A DNA stretch of 64,000 bases from Asterella californica. Lineage: Eukaryota > Streptophyta > Marchantiopsida > Marchantiales > Aytoniaceae. Shown piece by piece: positions 11,544 through 23,490 of this stretch. The position numbers were made by a program, and so were the translations under genes. The notes beneath the pieces are model-generated. The model saw only the letters and a program-made list of their open reading frames with translations, had not been told where the DNA came from and did not search any database. The stretch's first letter is position 1; every line of letters begins with the position of its first letter. The DNA is taken from NCBI GenBank assembly GCA_036924285.1, contig JAYKYS010000007.1, positions 10,850,001 to 10,914,000 of the forward strand. The letters are read 5' to 3'.

Positions 11544-13474
11544 TGTCGGATATTGCGTGAAGGATGTCCAGGAAAACGCGAGGTTCCTGGCTGTGAAGAT
11601 GTTGTATGCTGAACAAAGACAAGACAAAGAAAAACAACCAAAGAAAATGAATGCTGCAATATATACGAACTCCAAATGTATGTACACTGCCGGTTCTTTC
11701 TTCCTAAGAACACAAAACTGAGAAACAGACCAGAGCGGTCTGTAATATGCTTCAAAGCCCCTAAAACGAACCCCTGAATCTCAACCCTGACCCAAAACCA
11801 CCCAAACGTAGCTCAAAGCAAGAGAAACTTCTCTTTGCTAACAAACAGAGTTGTTCCAGTATCACACGATTGAAACCCAAGTCCAAACCACATCCATGTA
11901 CAAGCTCTTAGTCAAACTGGCTACCACAAGCTGTATATAACCAACAAGAACTCAAAGGAGCAAAACCCGTAGCGAAGAAACCGAAAAAGACCTATCTGAG
12001 AACTTTTTCCTTTCGTTGAACGGACTTCAGATGTCGATAGGGTCTCTTCCGCTGACTCCGTTAACCCAAGAACCTTCAGATCCGACTCCCAAAAGCCGAG
12101 ATATCGCCGAGTTTTGGTCGCAAGTGACCGAACCTTCAAAAACTGCTCCCTGCGGCTTAAAACCGCAAACACCGCTCAAACGGATTGCTTGATCTGATAT
12201 CTGTCTTCCTTGGCAGGTAGATCTAGCTATCACGAACCCAACGAGACTCCAAACAAGCCGTTTGGAGTTCCCCTTGCAAAACCACGCAAGAAATTTAGTC
12301 GCAGATTGTAAAAAACTGACGTAAATGGACTCCTTGTGGCTCAAACTCGCTCACCTCACCCAAACCAACAATCCAATCCACGTATGTCTTCTCCTATGCG
12401 TAGATGAAGACTCTCTGGTCGCATAGGCACCAAGAATGAAGAGCTTGGCCACCGATCATGAAGAACAACTCAATTTTAGGTCGCAAGCGATGAAAAATCT
12501 GAAGCAAGCGCGTCCCTGCAAGCCAATTTCACTGAGAACTCCTAAATCGTCCGATGAAACTTGGTATCGTCTTCAATTTCCTGTAGAACTCAGTGTTTTG
12601 ATCCCGATGGATCCAAGGACAGCAAGTTTGGACTCTGGAACGGTCCAACTCTCTTTCACATGTAATTAAAATCTCTAAATCTCCTTCATGCGTCTCAATT
12701 TCTCTCAGTACATATCCCCCGATCCGTCTCTTCCCAAACCGTCTGAACATGTGCGTAGCCTGCACAGATCTGAACCCAACGACGCCTTGCGCGCTTGCAT
12801 TGGAACTCCAAATCTCATGAACCGTCCGCTTACAGGTCGTAGGTGTAAGCTAGCTCCTTAAGTAGCCCCCTTGTATCAGTCTCTGTACGTACGAAGTTCT
12901 CTGTGGTAATGAGGAATCAGGCCCCTTGCGTCTTTAATATAACGTCTGGGGCTGCAAATATCCAGTCAACAAGTAAACTAGGGCCTAGTTTGATTTTCTC
13001 TTCTTTCGAATCGCATAACTTCTCCAATAGGTGTCCAAATGAAGTAGACAAGATGCCCATGGAAAGCTGACAATGAGCTCTACCCATCTATGTGATGAAA
13101 GTGAAGATCTGAAGTTGTGCCAAAAGCCCGTAAGCTGAGACTTAGCTTGTTTTCTCCATCTTTCGAGTCTTGTAACTTCTCCATTAGGCGTCCAAACGAA
13201 GTAGACAAAGTGCATATGAAAAGCTGACAAGGAGCTCTATCCACTGATGCGAAAAAGGCAGAGATCCGAAGTTGTGCCAAAAGCTCGTAAGCTGAGGCTT
13301 AACTTGTTTTCTCCATCTTTCGAGTCTTGTAACTTCTCCCACTAGGCGTCCAAACGAAGTAGACAAAGTGCCTATGGAAAGCTGACAATGAGCTCTACTC
13401 AATTGTCAGCTTTCCATTGGAGCGACAAGCATCGAAGTCTGAATTTCATATAGGAGCCGATCCACGACACGACA
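11544..13474 (-). repeat. Gypsy 3' LTR
   Basis: On the minus strand it begins TGTCGTGTCG right after the polypurine tract and ends ...ATCCGACA, so the ends mirror each other (TGTCG/CGACA). Length is 1931 bp. The inner portion (about 11544-12175) matches 25270-25915 in direct orientation. The rest (about 12430-13474) matches 27040-28119 directly and also 25918-27040 in inverted orientation. It lacks the inverted duplication seen in the other LTR. Confidence 0.8.
13010..13400. repeat. Tandem repeat of about 157 bp inside the LTR
   Basis: The landmark AGCTGACAAxGAGCTCTA recurs at about 13066, 13222 and 13380, so the unit is about 156-158 bp. The same units recur near 27650, 27806 and 27960, and in reverse orientation near 26062, 26218 and 26376. 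Confidence 0.8.
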
Positions 13475-14797
13475 TCCACCCCCTCTGAACTTGTACATCC
13501 TCCGGTATGCACTAGAGATAACAACCAAGGAGTGGACCGGCACGCACCTCGTCCTATCGTCATACTTCCCGTCGTAGCCAACCTCACCTTCAAGGTCGTC
13601 TGCATAGTCCTCATCCTCGAACTGAAACTCCGTCAAGATATCTACTAGATCGACCTCCTCATCTCTCTTTTTTAATATCTTGACCCGTTTACCTGCCACT
13701 GGTACCTTCAAGTTCGTTCCATCCAACTCTTGCAGGGCGTAAGTTGCGTTGTCATGAACCTTCTTCACCACATACAGATCAAACCATCGTCTGGAAAACT
13801 TCTAGAGTGCACTCTGCTGGTTGTCTAGACTGTTGTCATAGACTAACACCCAATCACATTCCTTAATTTCTCTAGGTCTCAAACGATGTCATTGATCAAA
13901 TCTGACCTTGTTCTTCAACCGTGCTTCTTGCAACCTATCCAAAGCAGCTTGGATATCCTCAAGTCTTCTCTATAACTGTCTAATTCGAATCGCAAGAAGC
14001 TCTTCTCTAGTCAAATTGTCTTCCCAAGATAACACACTCCATGTTAAAACGTGTTCTTCAATCGGCATGATAAGTTTCTGACCTGTGATGAGTTCCACCT
14101 GCATGTAACCTATCACCGAGCTATGCGTCGTTCAATCTATCCATAACGCAAATGATAAGAGTCGAGGCCACTCGCGCACCCTTCCGTTGCAGGCCTTCAC
14201 CAAGGCCTTCACAATGGGAGGATGACCACGTTCACTCTTGGCATTCTCTTCAAGGTTGTAAGCAGTTGTCAGTGACAACCTCATCCCACACCTTGCAAAG
14301 AATTCACGAGCCTCATGTGCATCTAACTCTCTTCGATCTACAATCTTTCCCACACATCCATATCGACAAACAACCTCTTCCAAGAGAAATCTACATACCC
14401 CTTCAGTTGTCTTTGTCCGAAGCGCCCTACCTTCGACTTGATTTGAAAGATCTTCTCTAGCAAGTACCAAGTATCTCATCTATCACAATCCAATCGGCAT
14501 AATCACCAAGTCTACCACCCACCTGAAGTGGATTGTCAACAGATAAGTCGGGTGTAATCCGTCACGATGTCGGATGTTCGAATATATCTGACATGTCAAA
14601 CAAGACTCCACAAAAGATACAACATCCTTGTACATGTTTTTCCACCAATACTGCTCTTTCATCTTGGTAAAAGTGACCCAAATCCCTCGATGTCCAGCCC
14701 AAAGACTCTCATGAAACGCCTTGAGTAACTTCTGCTGATTTTCTTTGTCGCAAATCACTCTTAGCGGTATCCACCTTTCTACTTCGGTCGCTTTCAA
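13475..14797 (-). pseudogene. Gypsy integrase remnant
   Basis: The N-terminal zinc-binding region shows HESLWAGHRG followed by ESCLTCQ (His, His, Cys-x2-Cys). The catalytic core is recognisable: an acidic residue in AREDLSN, DRRELDAHEAREFF, and the final Glu in AKSERGH (14132-14479). The C-terminal module near 13771-13680 reads VKKVHDNATYALQELDG. The pieces lie in different frames with stops between them, so no intact protein can be made. It ends at the polypurine tract and the 3' LTR. Confidence 0.8.
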
Positions 14798-14955
14798 AGA
14801 AACCCATCCTGCAACATGAAGTTGTAGGCCTTCCTTTGAACTCTCTGAAACCTCTCATCCGTCCAAGCTGTCTGCTTAACCATCGTACTAAGGTACCTTC
14901 CGATGTCAAGCAAATCACCATCATACAATCCTTCAACAAACAACTCATTTTCCTT

Positions 14956-16465
14956 TCATGTCTGTGCAATTGAATAGAACTTTGCACCCACGTCGTCAAT
15001 ATCTTCAACCATCTCATCCTCTCCACCATACCGAGCTCGAGATAACATATCCGTCATCGGATTATCCTTCCCTGCGATATGTTTAAACTTCAGGTTCAAC
15101 GGCTTGATATATGCGATCCATCGTAACATCGCAATATCAGGAGTTGAACAATTCATGATCATCCTTAACAACGGCAAGCAATCAGTTTCAACCACCACTA
15201 CTGCTCCAATCAAATACTCTTTCTCAGTTTTCATAGCTTAAACAATACCCCACAGTTCTCTCTTCACTTGCGGGTAAGCACGTTATTGAGCACTTAACAC
15301 CTTCGCTCCAAACCTAACCGCAAACTTGTCTCCATCCTCATCATCCTATCCGACTGCCCATCCAATTGCAACTAGACTTGTATCCATAGTAAGAACCACC
15401 GGCCTAGCACCCTTGTAATCAATCCTTCCCAGAACTAGAGGAGATGATAGTAAAGACTCCAGCTTCCTTACCGCATCAGTATGGTCTTCCTCCCATCTGA
15501 ACTTATGACCCTTACGCAACAATTCATACAACGGATCTGCCACATGCGCATAATGAGGAATCCAAATGTGATAGAATACACAAGCACCCAAAAATCTTCT
15601 TACTTCTGTCAGCGAGTTGCAAACCTCCTTCATCCTTCCAATCGCATCCACCTTGTTCGGATCTGACTTCCGACCAAACGATCCACACAAATGACCAACG
15701 ATCAAAACCTCTCTAACCTCAAATGTAGACTTCGCACCTGACAACGTAAGATGAACTTCCTCAAGTCGAGATAAGATCTTCTCACAGTCTGCGATGTGAT
15801 CGATGACGTATCGCCGACACCCCTCCTGATCTAATGCTTCATCCTTCTCATCTTCCACACATCCTTTGATGGGGATGTCATCCAAGAACGACATCGTCTC
15901 TTCAGGGATGAAGTCCCTTAGAACTTGATTCATCCCGTTCATCATCATCAGCTACCGAGTTGGTAGCTCCCTGTGATAAGGTACACATCCTAACCAACCC
16001 CAAAGGTGTCCTCATTGTCGTGAAGCTTCTGCTCTCCTCCGCTAGTTGAAACTGATCATACCCTGAGTAAAGATCTCTCATTGAGTAAATTGCTCTTCCT
16101 GCAAACGCTTCAGCAAACTCATCCACAATCGGTGCCACCTCAGCATTTCTGATTGTTACTGCGTTCACCGGTTGCTTGTTTTAGATGAACCGCAACGACC
16201 CATTCTTCTTAGGCACTGTAAACCATCTGCTCGAATACGATGCAAACGACGGCTCCAAGATCTTCATCTGCATCTTCTCCTTCAGCAACTCCACTAGTTT
16301 GGGCAAGTGAGCCTGCGGTACTAGAATTGATCTCAAGTTCCATGACACATACGATACCGTGAAGATAACCATCGGGGTAACAACGTACGGGTCTACACAC
16401 CCAATCTCATGTGGCTCAAAAGCAAATGCTTTCCCATGTCGTGAAAGCATCTCCTTGAAGCACAT
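14956..16465 (-). pseudogene. Gypsy reverse transcriptase and RNase H remnant
   Basis: Reverse transcriptase begins near 16340 with a PKLVELLKEKMQMKILEPS block and a VPKKNGSLRFI block. It continues with an SMRDLYSGYDQFQL block (first catalytic Asp, 16090-16050) and FLDD at about 15888-15877, matching the x-x-D-D active site. An RRFLGACVFYHIWIPHYA block and the thumb region follow. RNase H is seen in pieces, ending with the RWIAYI and HIAGKDNPMTDMLSRARY blocks near 15130-15030. Frames change at about 15950, and stops occur near 15346 and 15235. The order RT, RH, IN is the normal Gypsy order. Confidence 0.85.
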
Positions 16466-17085
16466 CCTCTCTTCTGGTAGAAGAGACCCATCAGATCCAA
16501 TCTTCAGCTCTTCAAGGGTCTTCTATGTGAACTTGTGTCATATCATTGCAGGATATCTCAACCTCTTCTCCCTTGAAGCTCGATCCATCTGTTGGTTAGT
16601 GTCTTCCGGCAAAGGACTAGCAACTTGCTTTATCTTCTTATCCACTGTCTTGTAGCTTGTCTCAACTCGAACCTCCGATGCACGAAATGATTCGATCATC
16701 GAATAGACCTCCCTTGAATGAATCTGCACAACCTTATCCATATCCTCCCATCCAATAGACATGATCTCTCGCAAAGGATCCTCCAACCCATCCTCTTCAT
16801 AAACACCAGAAATCCATTCATCCTCTTATAGCTCACCCAACTCTTTCATCATCAACTCAACATCACGCAAATGTTTTTGTTCTTTCCTCCTCAGCTCTTC
16901 TACCTTCTTGTAAATAGCAATCCCACACTATGAAAACCCAACAAACCCTGTACAAAAGGCACTATCTCCATCAAGCGAGAGTACCTTCTCCTGCGCACCA
17001 CCACAATCCCGCTCTATAGTGATACTCAACGAAAATCCTTGAACTCTTCACTCACCCTTGGAAGTGATTTCTCTCTCAAACGATC

Positions 17086-17481
17086 TCAATTGCGCTTGCG
17101 ATTTGACGGTACAGTCAAGAATTGTACCGCTCTTGTCTCATCTTGACTTCGGATCCTAGCATAAGCAGATCCGTCGTTCAGTACCTTTGTCTCCAGCCGA
17201 GTTGCTATGATGAAAGGTTGATCAAGAATGAGCGGGTATGATGTTGCTTCTTGAACAAAGAAGTTTTGCTCGATAGCAACATCACCTATGCGCACTCTGA
17301 TGTCTGGACAAGCTCCATACAAGTCTCCTCTTGTGTTGTTGGCTGCTCTTATGACCCACCCATGCTCTGCGTCGATCGGCCACTTCTTTCTCTTGTACAG
17401 CTCCTTCGACATGATGTTGATTTCTGATCCATGATCGATCAGAGCAACCACCGGCTCATCCAAATCTTCGATTCTCACCAA
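17086..17481 (-). pseudogene. Gypsy aspartic protease domain with a DHG active site
   Basis: A frame of 131 codons contains VVALIDHGSEINIMSKELY near 17455-17400, then hydrophobic strands and an LILDQPFI block. It is placed between gag and reverse transcriptase as expected for a retrotransposon protease. The usual triplet is D-S/T-G; here it reads D-H-G. The stretch is intact but isolated from the flanking frames by stops. The region 16490-17085 between protease and reverse transcriptase shows only short charged frames. Confidence 0.7.
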
Positions 17482-18427
17482 CGTCTCCGTTATAGCTCGA
17501 GCCTAGTGACTGTGGCTGTAATGACTTGAGCTTTGTTTCCCATCCTCCTCTTCATCCTCAAAATGTACCTTGCGTCTTGGATCTCTTTCTTCCTCTGGAG
17601 AATAAACACTGCACTTTGCAAGCTCTCTTTCCTCATCCACATACATCATAGTATCCAAGGCACGCGATAAACCAGTCTCATCCATAATCGCTTTCGTTTA
17701 ATGATGTCGATGATGACATCATGAAACTCACGTTTAGCAATGTCCAACACTTCCCTCAAAATAAACTCCACCTTCGCATTCAAAATGCGATCTTCCAAGA
17801 CTCCCTTCAAGTCTGTTGAAGCCTCGATATCTGACTGTAGCTTGTATGCAGCCAGCTTATCCTTCTCCTTCTAAACTCCTTTGCTTTCTCTTTCGATGTA
17901 GAAGGAGCATCATCCATCGGTAGATCTTGAGCTCATGCATCTCGAAGCTCTTGACGAACCCCTCGAGTTTGTCTCTTGGAAGAAGTTCCATCTCTTGCAT
18001 CCTCTGAATCTCACCTTCTCTTCTCTTCCAACAACGCTTCGTGTTAGTTCTTGGCGATGTAAGCATGCACTGATGGAGCTTCTATCGAATCCTCCCATCC
18101 AGTATCCTTTCAGATCGTAGCAGCTGTTCTTAGCAACATCTCACGTGCCATCTTCCCTTTCTGTTTCATGGAGATGGCAGATGACCACAGTCCACTTGGC
18201 TCAACTTGCCCGTTAAAACCTCTCTCAACTTGATCCTCAAACCTTGTGACATAAGTTTCAGCTTCCATCATTGCAACTGCTTGCGCTGATAGGTGGTCCT
18301 CAACCAACTTCTTCATCCCTCCTCTACCAAAGTTGGTCTGAAGAAGTGTACCAATATCCCTCAGCGCTACCTTCCCATCCTTCCAGAAGATCACTCCTTG
18401 CTGCAGAATATCAGTGAACTCCTTGCA

Positions 18428-19203
18428 ATCTCTACGCGGATGATCAATACAGTTGCACTAGATACACCGTTGGATCCAGCCTTGCTTCTCAATCGGTCTT
18501 GCTCCGCTTGTAGACCCCTTCTCTCTCAATCTTGTGAGCTTGATCTGCAGATCTCGCATTTCACGCAAAATCTCCTCAAGGTTTGAATCATCCTTCTTCG
18601 GAGATACCATAGGTGCCTGAACAACTGAAACAGCTGGAGCAACTGGTACTACCTGTCTAGCAACAGAAACCACTGGTCGGACTACAGGAATAGGTGTTAC
18701 AACAGTAGGTGTTGGTGCCAGTCTCCTAACAGGAACCTTCTCTCGTCTCCGCTCCCTCTTGGTAAGCATACCAACAGCTTCCTCAACCTTCTTCCAGCTA
18801 CTGGTCAATCCATCATCCTCCTCTCGATCTTCTAGAAGTACCTCTAGCTTCTCCTGCAACTTCTCATCTGCAGCCCGAAGAAATAGCTCTGTCTTGTTAT
18901 ACTGTAACGTCAACTTCTCCATCTTGGTCAGCCGTGAAAACTGCTTCTCAAACTCTCTGAGCAACTCAGTAGCTTGTAAACCCTTCCTTGGTTGCTCAAC
19001 CCACTCCAAGAATGACTTCTTGGTGACTCGATCAGAGTCCTCCAAGAAGTACTCATCCATCAAAGCACGAGCAAACGTCTCCCAATCCTTGTTAAAATGC
19101 TTCGTTAGCATTTTAACATGATCTCTAAGATCATGTTCTAAGATCCGGTTCAACTCCATCTCCTTCACATAATGCCTCAGATATCTTGAGACATCTCTCC
19201 CAT
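18428..19203 (-). pseudogene. Gypsy gag, C-terminal portion with a zinc knuckle
   Basis: The frame continues the gag core (an RDVSRYLRHY block, then MELNRILEHDLRDHVKML and an FARALMDEYFLEDSDRVTKK block). A Val/Pro-rich linker follows, then a Cys-x2-Cys-x4-His-x4-Cys zinc knuckle at about 18470-18428 in which the third position is an in-frame TAG. This is the retrotransposon capsid/nucleocapsid, which would package element RNA. The first part of gag lies at 24991-25212, on the other side of the nested insertion. Further minus-strand frames at 17857-18394 look like the rest of gag or a linker to protease. Confidence 0.8.
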
Positions 19204-20239
19204 TGTGGTGTCCACAATTTACAGGATGTACGAATTTTTGAAATTTTCAAAGTTAATCATGTCCGAGTAATTGAAATAACCTTGTTGCTTAAGAATACAT
19301 CTTGCTTAGAAGGAAGATGGTCTTAAGAACTTTTTGTAAGAGAAGTCGACTTCTTCGGAAGACGGAAGAAGGACATCTTCTGAAAAGACGTCTTCCCGAC
19401 CAGGTCTTTGGAAGACGGAAGATGCATGTCTTCTAGAAGACAGTGACAGTGACAACGACAGCGGCTACATAAGCCTAACCGCGTACCACCCAGTAGGAGG
19501 GTAGGTGTACCTATCAGGTAGTCCAAGGTAGTAGGTAGGTCAGGTAGGTCGAAGAACCCATAATTGCGCGAGAAGATACGATAGAAGCGCATTAGCGCAG
19601 AGTCATCACATGCTTCCCGCATCGAAAATCTTAGCACAGAAGAGCGAGTTAGGAGGTGCCGAATTGAATTAGGAGGGCCAGCAGAGTGAAATCGAGGTCA
19701 ACTAGGATCAAATTGCAGCTAGAGAGAAAGCGAGGACGAATTTCTGAGTGTAGGAAGCACCATCGAGCTGAAGGAGTCTCCTGTAGATTCCCGGAAGCAG
19801 ACATTGAAGGGCAATTGAAGAAGGATCTGAGGTGGAGCCCTGATCGATTGAGAAGCAGCAGGACATTGACGGTAGAAGTAGCTCTGTGGAGTCGCATTGG
19901 AGCTGAGATGGAGCCGGAAGCGCGTAGAAGACTGAAAGCACTACGAGAAGCAGACAGAAGACTGTTTGAGGTTCTTCTCATGTTCTCTTCCCTTCCCACT
20001 GCTTCTCACCTCTTGTTTAGTATCCCCCACGCTTCTCCGGTTGTTTGCAAGAAACTCATCGATCATTTTCCTCATCCCGCATTTTCCTTCTATGAAATTG
20101 GGCGCGGAAGCACTGTCCAATTTTTGTCAGTCATCTTCTCGCTTCTTCCCGAACTATAATCGAGCTTCCTTGTCCGTCGTTCTCAAATTTGATCTCGCAG
20201 CTATCAATTTCCCTACCCTACCGCATCTCTACTCTTGAA

Positions 20240-20350
20240 TCCCTAGACAGAAGACGCTTCGGAAGATCTGAACATCTTCGGAAGACGCTTCTGAAACCTG
20301 AACATCTTCGGAAGACGCTTCTGGATGTCTGACGTCTTCGAAAGACGAAT
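20240..20350. repeat. GAAGAC/GTCTTC-rich short tandem repeat
   Basis: The phrase ATCTTCGGAAGACGCTTC recurs with a period of about 39 bp. Each copy contains the small palindrome CTTCGGAAG or GTCTTC...GAAGAC. The same words are scattered through 19330-19440 and 21060-21130. Confidence 0.7.
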
Positions 20351-21283
20351 GTGTGTAGTTCGTATCAAGAGTGGATTGGATTTGCTTTTGTGTTAAGAGA
20401 GGCTTGGTACGAATCCCGAGTGACTTGGTGAGTTGTTTGTTGTTTCGAGAAGCTGGAAGTTGGGAACCAGGCCTGTGCCTCCCGATCTTCTGAGCTTCTC
20501 AAATCCACATCTTCTTAGAGAGACTAGAAGACTGGAAAGGCTGGCAGAATGCGCGAGAAGACGTGAGGATCCATTACGGATCTCTTCTGTCCGACCCATA
20601 GCAGCCTGTTCCTTCTTCTTCCCGAACTTAGAAGAGAGTTGTGAGAATCCTTGCTGGTAGAATCTGGAGAGAATGGTCGGGGTCATGTCTTCTCGTCATG
20701 CAGCAAGCTTCTTCTGAGTGTGTATGAGAGGTGAGAAGTCAGAAGAACAGAGTGCGAATGTCTTGTGTCTGTTGTGAGGTTAGATTGCGTGTAGGAAGTA
20801 GAAGACAGGTGAGACCAGTGAAGAGAAGCCTGACTTCAGGAAGTCTTCCGAGAACGTTACTGAATCGGAAGCTGTCCAGAGAGTCTTCCTGGAGGTCACT
20901 GTCACCGCAGGAGCACGCGACCATCTTCTGAACTTGGCATACACTCTACTTCTCATATATCTTGTATCTTATGTTAGGAAGTAGGATGTAATGCAAGGTG
21001 GGTTGTCTTCTTAAGAATCCATGCGATGTCTTGCTTAGTTAGGATTGTTTAGATATAGCTCGGAAGACGAGAAGAGCTTAGGAAGTACTGTTAGAATCCC
21101 GGAAGACGGAATAGCTGTCTTCTGGAAGACTAGAGTCATCTTCTGAGAGTGGAAGCTAGACTGTGAGAACTTGGGAAGGACTGAGCCTTCGGCTCATAGT
21201 AAGTACGTGTGGCTTAGTGCAATAGAGCTTCAGTATGTCGATGCATCCTCGAGGATTGGTGTTACCGGCAGCAGAGTTGACCT

Positions 21284-23490
21284 TTGACCAACTCCTTAAT
21301 GAAGGGTCTTCTGGAGGAGGTTTGGGCAGCATTACCTCTTCGCAACCGTGTACTTACGAAGGCAGGAGTTGCTCGGGGAAGACCATCTTCCAAGACAGCA
21401 GAATGGTGGCGTAGGACTTTCCACATACTAGAAGCAGAGAACAAGGGGTACGAATTAGAGAAGTAGATCCTACCCATGATCTCGGGGAAGTGGCATGTGC
21501 TTGAGAGCACATCTTGCTTCTTCCTGGAGGACAGACATGGAAGAAACGGATGGAAGGTTGAAGCTTACCAAGAGTCGCAGAAGCGTCTTCTGGCGAAGCT
21601 GTTCCTTCACCTCTTTCCCAAAGGGAACGCGTAGAAGACGAGGTACCTTGGAGACCATGACGTGGAATTCTTGGAAGTCATTTGGGAAGGGCTGCTCATC
21701 AACTGAGACGTGTTCTTCCACGCATATGTGCAGGCAGAGATGGTGTACTTAGGCACCCCGGCAAAAGGACATCTTACTCCGTTCTTCTGTTGCATGTACG
21801 TGGTCAAGGGGGACCTAACGGAAGATCAGTTGGCGAGATATGGACCAACAGGACAACACGAGGTGAAGGAAGAGATCTCGGGAGAAGACGATCGAGCAGC
21901 AGCAATGACTTCCTCTCCCACTCTGATGCCGCAGATGAGATCAAGTACTCATCAGAAGACGCTTCTCGTGAGGGAACACGACTCCACCAATGGGTCGGAA
22001 GACGCGACACCACCAAGGAAGATGGGTCCTAGGAGTGTGCCTAGGAAAACCACCTCCTTCCTGATCATTCACTCTGGATCGGAGTCCGACTCCCAAGAGG
22101 AGCCATTGAGTATCCGAGCTGCGTAGAAGACCGTTTCTGCAACACCAAGGAGTCTTCCGAAAACTCCAGAAGATGAAGGTTGGATGGACACTCCTACTGT
22201 GATGCGAGGAAGCGCAGTAACGAGAACTGCTTCTGCCATGGGGAGTGATCTTCCACCCCGGAAGATAAGAAGAGTAGCTTCTTCTCGCACGCAGAAACAG
22301 AAGGCCACAGCAGCAGAAGAGGCATCCTTGCCTCTGGAAGACAAGGAAGACACCTCTGTCCGGATCGTGGGGATGAGTCTGTCTTCCACGGGAAGAAGAC
22401 TGGAGGAGTTCAGTGCCTTCTTCAACTCAGAGATCCAGCCAGCTATGGAGTTGGTGGAGAAGAGAGCGATGGCTCAAGAGAAGTCACTACAACCTGGATT
22501 CGGTCTGCGCACCCTGATGCGGCAGGAAGAAGGCCAGAGGAAGGTAGAGCGCTGGAACCTCCGCACCACGGAGAAGCTCGCAGCGAAGTACAAGACGGAA
22601 GCAGCCGCTTCTGCCAAGGAGTTAGCGCAGCTGAGGAAGAGCAACCAGGAATTGCAGGCGCGTTTACAGCAGCGTGACCAAGAGGTTCTGCGAGTCAGAG
22701 GTAAGATCACCGCCCTCTCAGATGAGAAGATGACGTGAAAGACACTGCGAGAAGCCGCAAAAGCACAGACGGCAGCCGAGAAGACATAGCGGGAAGCAGC
22801 GGAAGCTCGTGCGCAAGGATTGCTAGCTGAGACGGTGGAAGCGCTTCGGAAGAAGTCCAACTTCACCGCGGGTAGGAAGCTTCTTACCTTAGCTAGGGAG
22901 TGGGACGACGAGTCTAGAGCGAGGTTAGTGGAGTGCAAGGAGAGCATGTTCCGTTACTTGGCTCGGTAGATAAAGAGAGTGAAGACACTTTACGGTCTTT
23001 TCTTGATTCCATCACCTGCAACGGCATCTTCCCAAGTCCCAAGACCATCGATCGGATCAGACTTGGAGACGGAGGAGTTCGACCTCGCTGTCCACTTGGT
23101 AGTGACAGCGTTGGAAGCCGAGAAGATGACGGAAGAAGCCCCAGAAGACAAGGTGTCTTCTGGAAGACAGGAAGAAGAGTTGTCTTCCCAGTGTTTCGAG
23201 TGGAGGAGGCGACTTCCCCGGACTCCTATGAGGTCACCATGGATCCCAGCGTCGAACTAGTGTCTCAGAAGAGCGAGGAAGCGCAAGTCGACTCAGCTTC
23301 CCAGAAGACGCTTCCGTCTTCCGAAGCAGCACCAGGCGAGCCAACTACGAATGTTGAGGAGGAAGCCACCTCAGTGACACCCGAGGTATTCACAGGGCTT
23401 CCCAACTTATCAGAAGCCGAGTTAGGAATTCAGGTAGGAGCAGATGTTATCTTAGGAGGTGGCAGTTTCAGTGTAATATTAGATAGGTGA
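21284..23490 (+). pseudogene. Lineage-specific coiled-coil ORF carried by the nested element
   Basis: One reading frame runs from 21284 to about 23190 interrupted only by stop codons (TAG near 21464, TGA and TAG elsewhere, never TAA), and then shifts frame and ends near 23490. The N-terminal part has a TAEWWRRTFHILE block and a GKWHVLE block. Next come an FLEDRHGRNGWKVE block and a HAYVQAEMVYLG block, then a Ser/Pro/Arg-rich linker, and then a long coiled coil at 22420-22950 rich in Glu, Lys, Ala and Gln. I recall similar proteins as a large hypothetical family in Marchantia; this is memory, not a search. Its position inside a mobile unit suggests it is gag-like or a captured gene. No catalytic motif was recognised. 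Confidence 0.55.
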
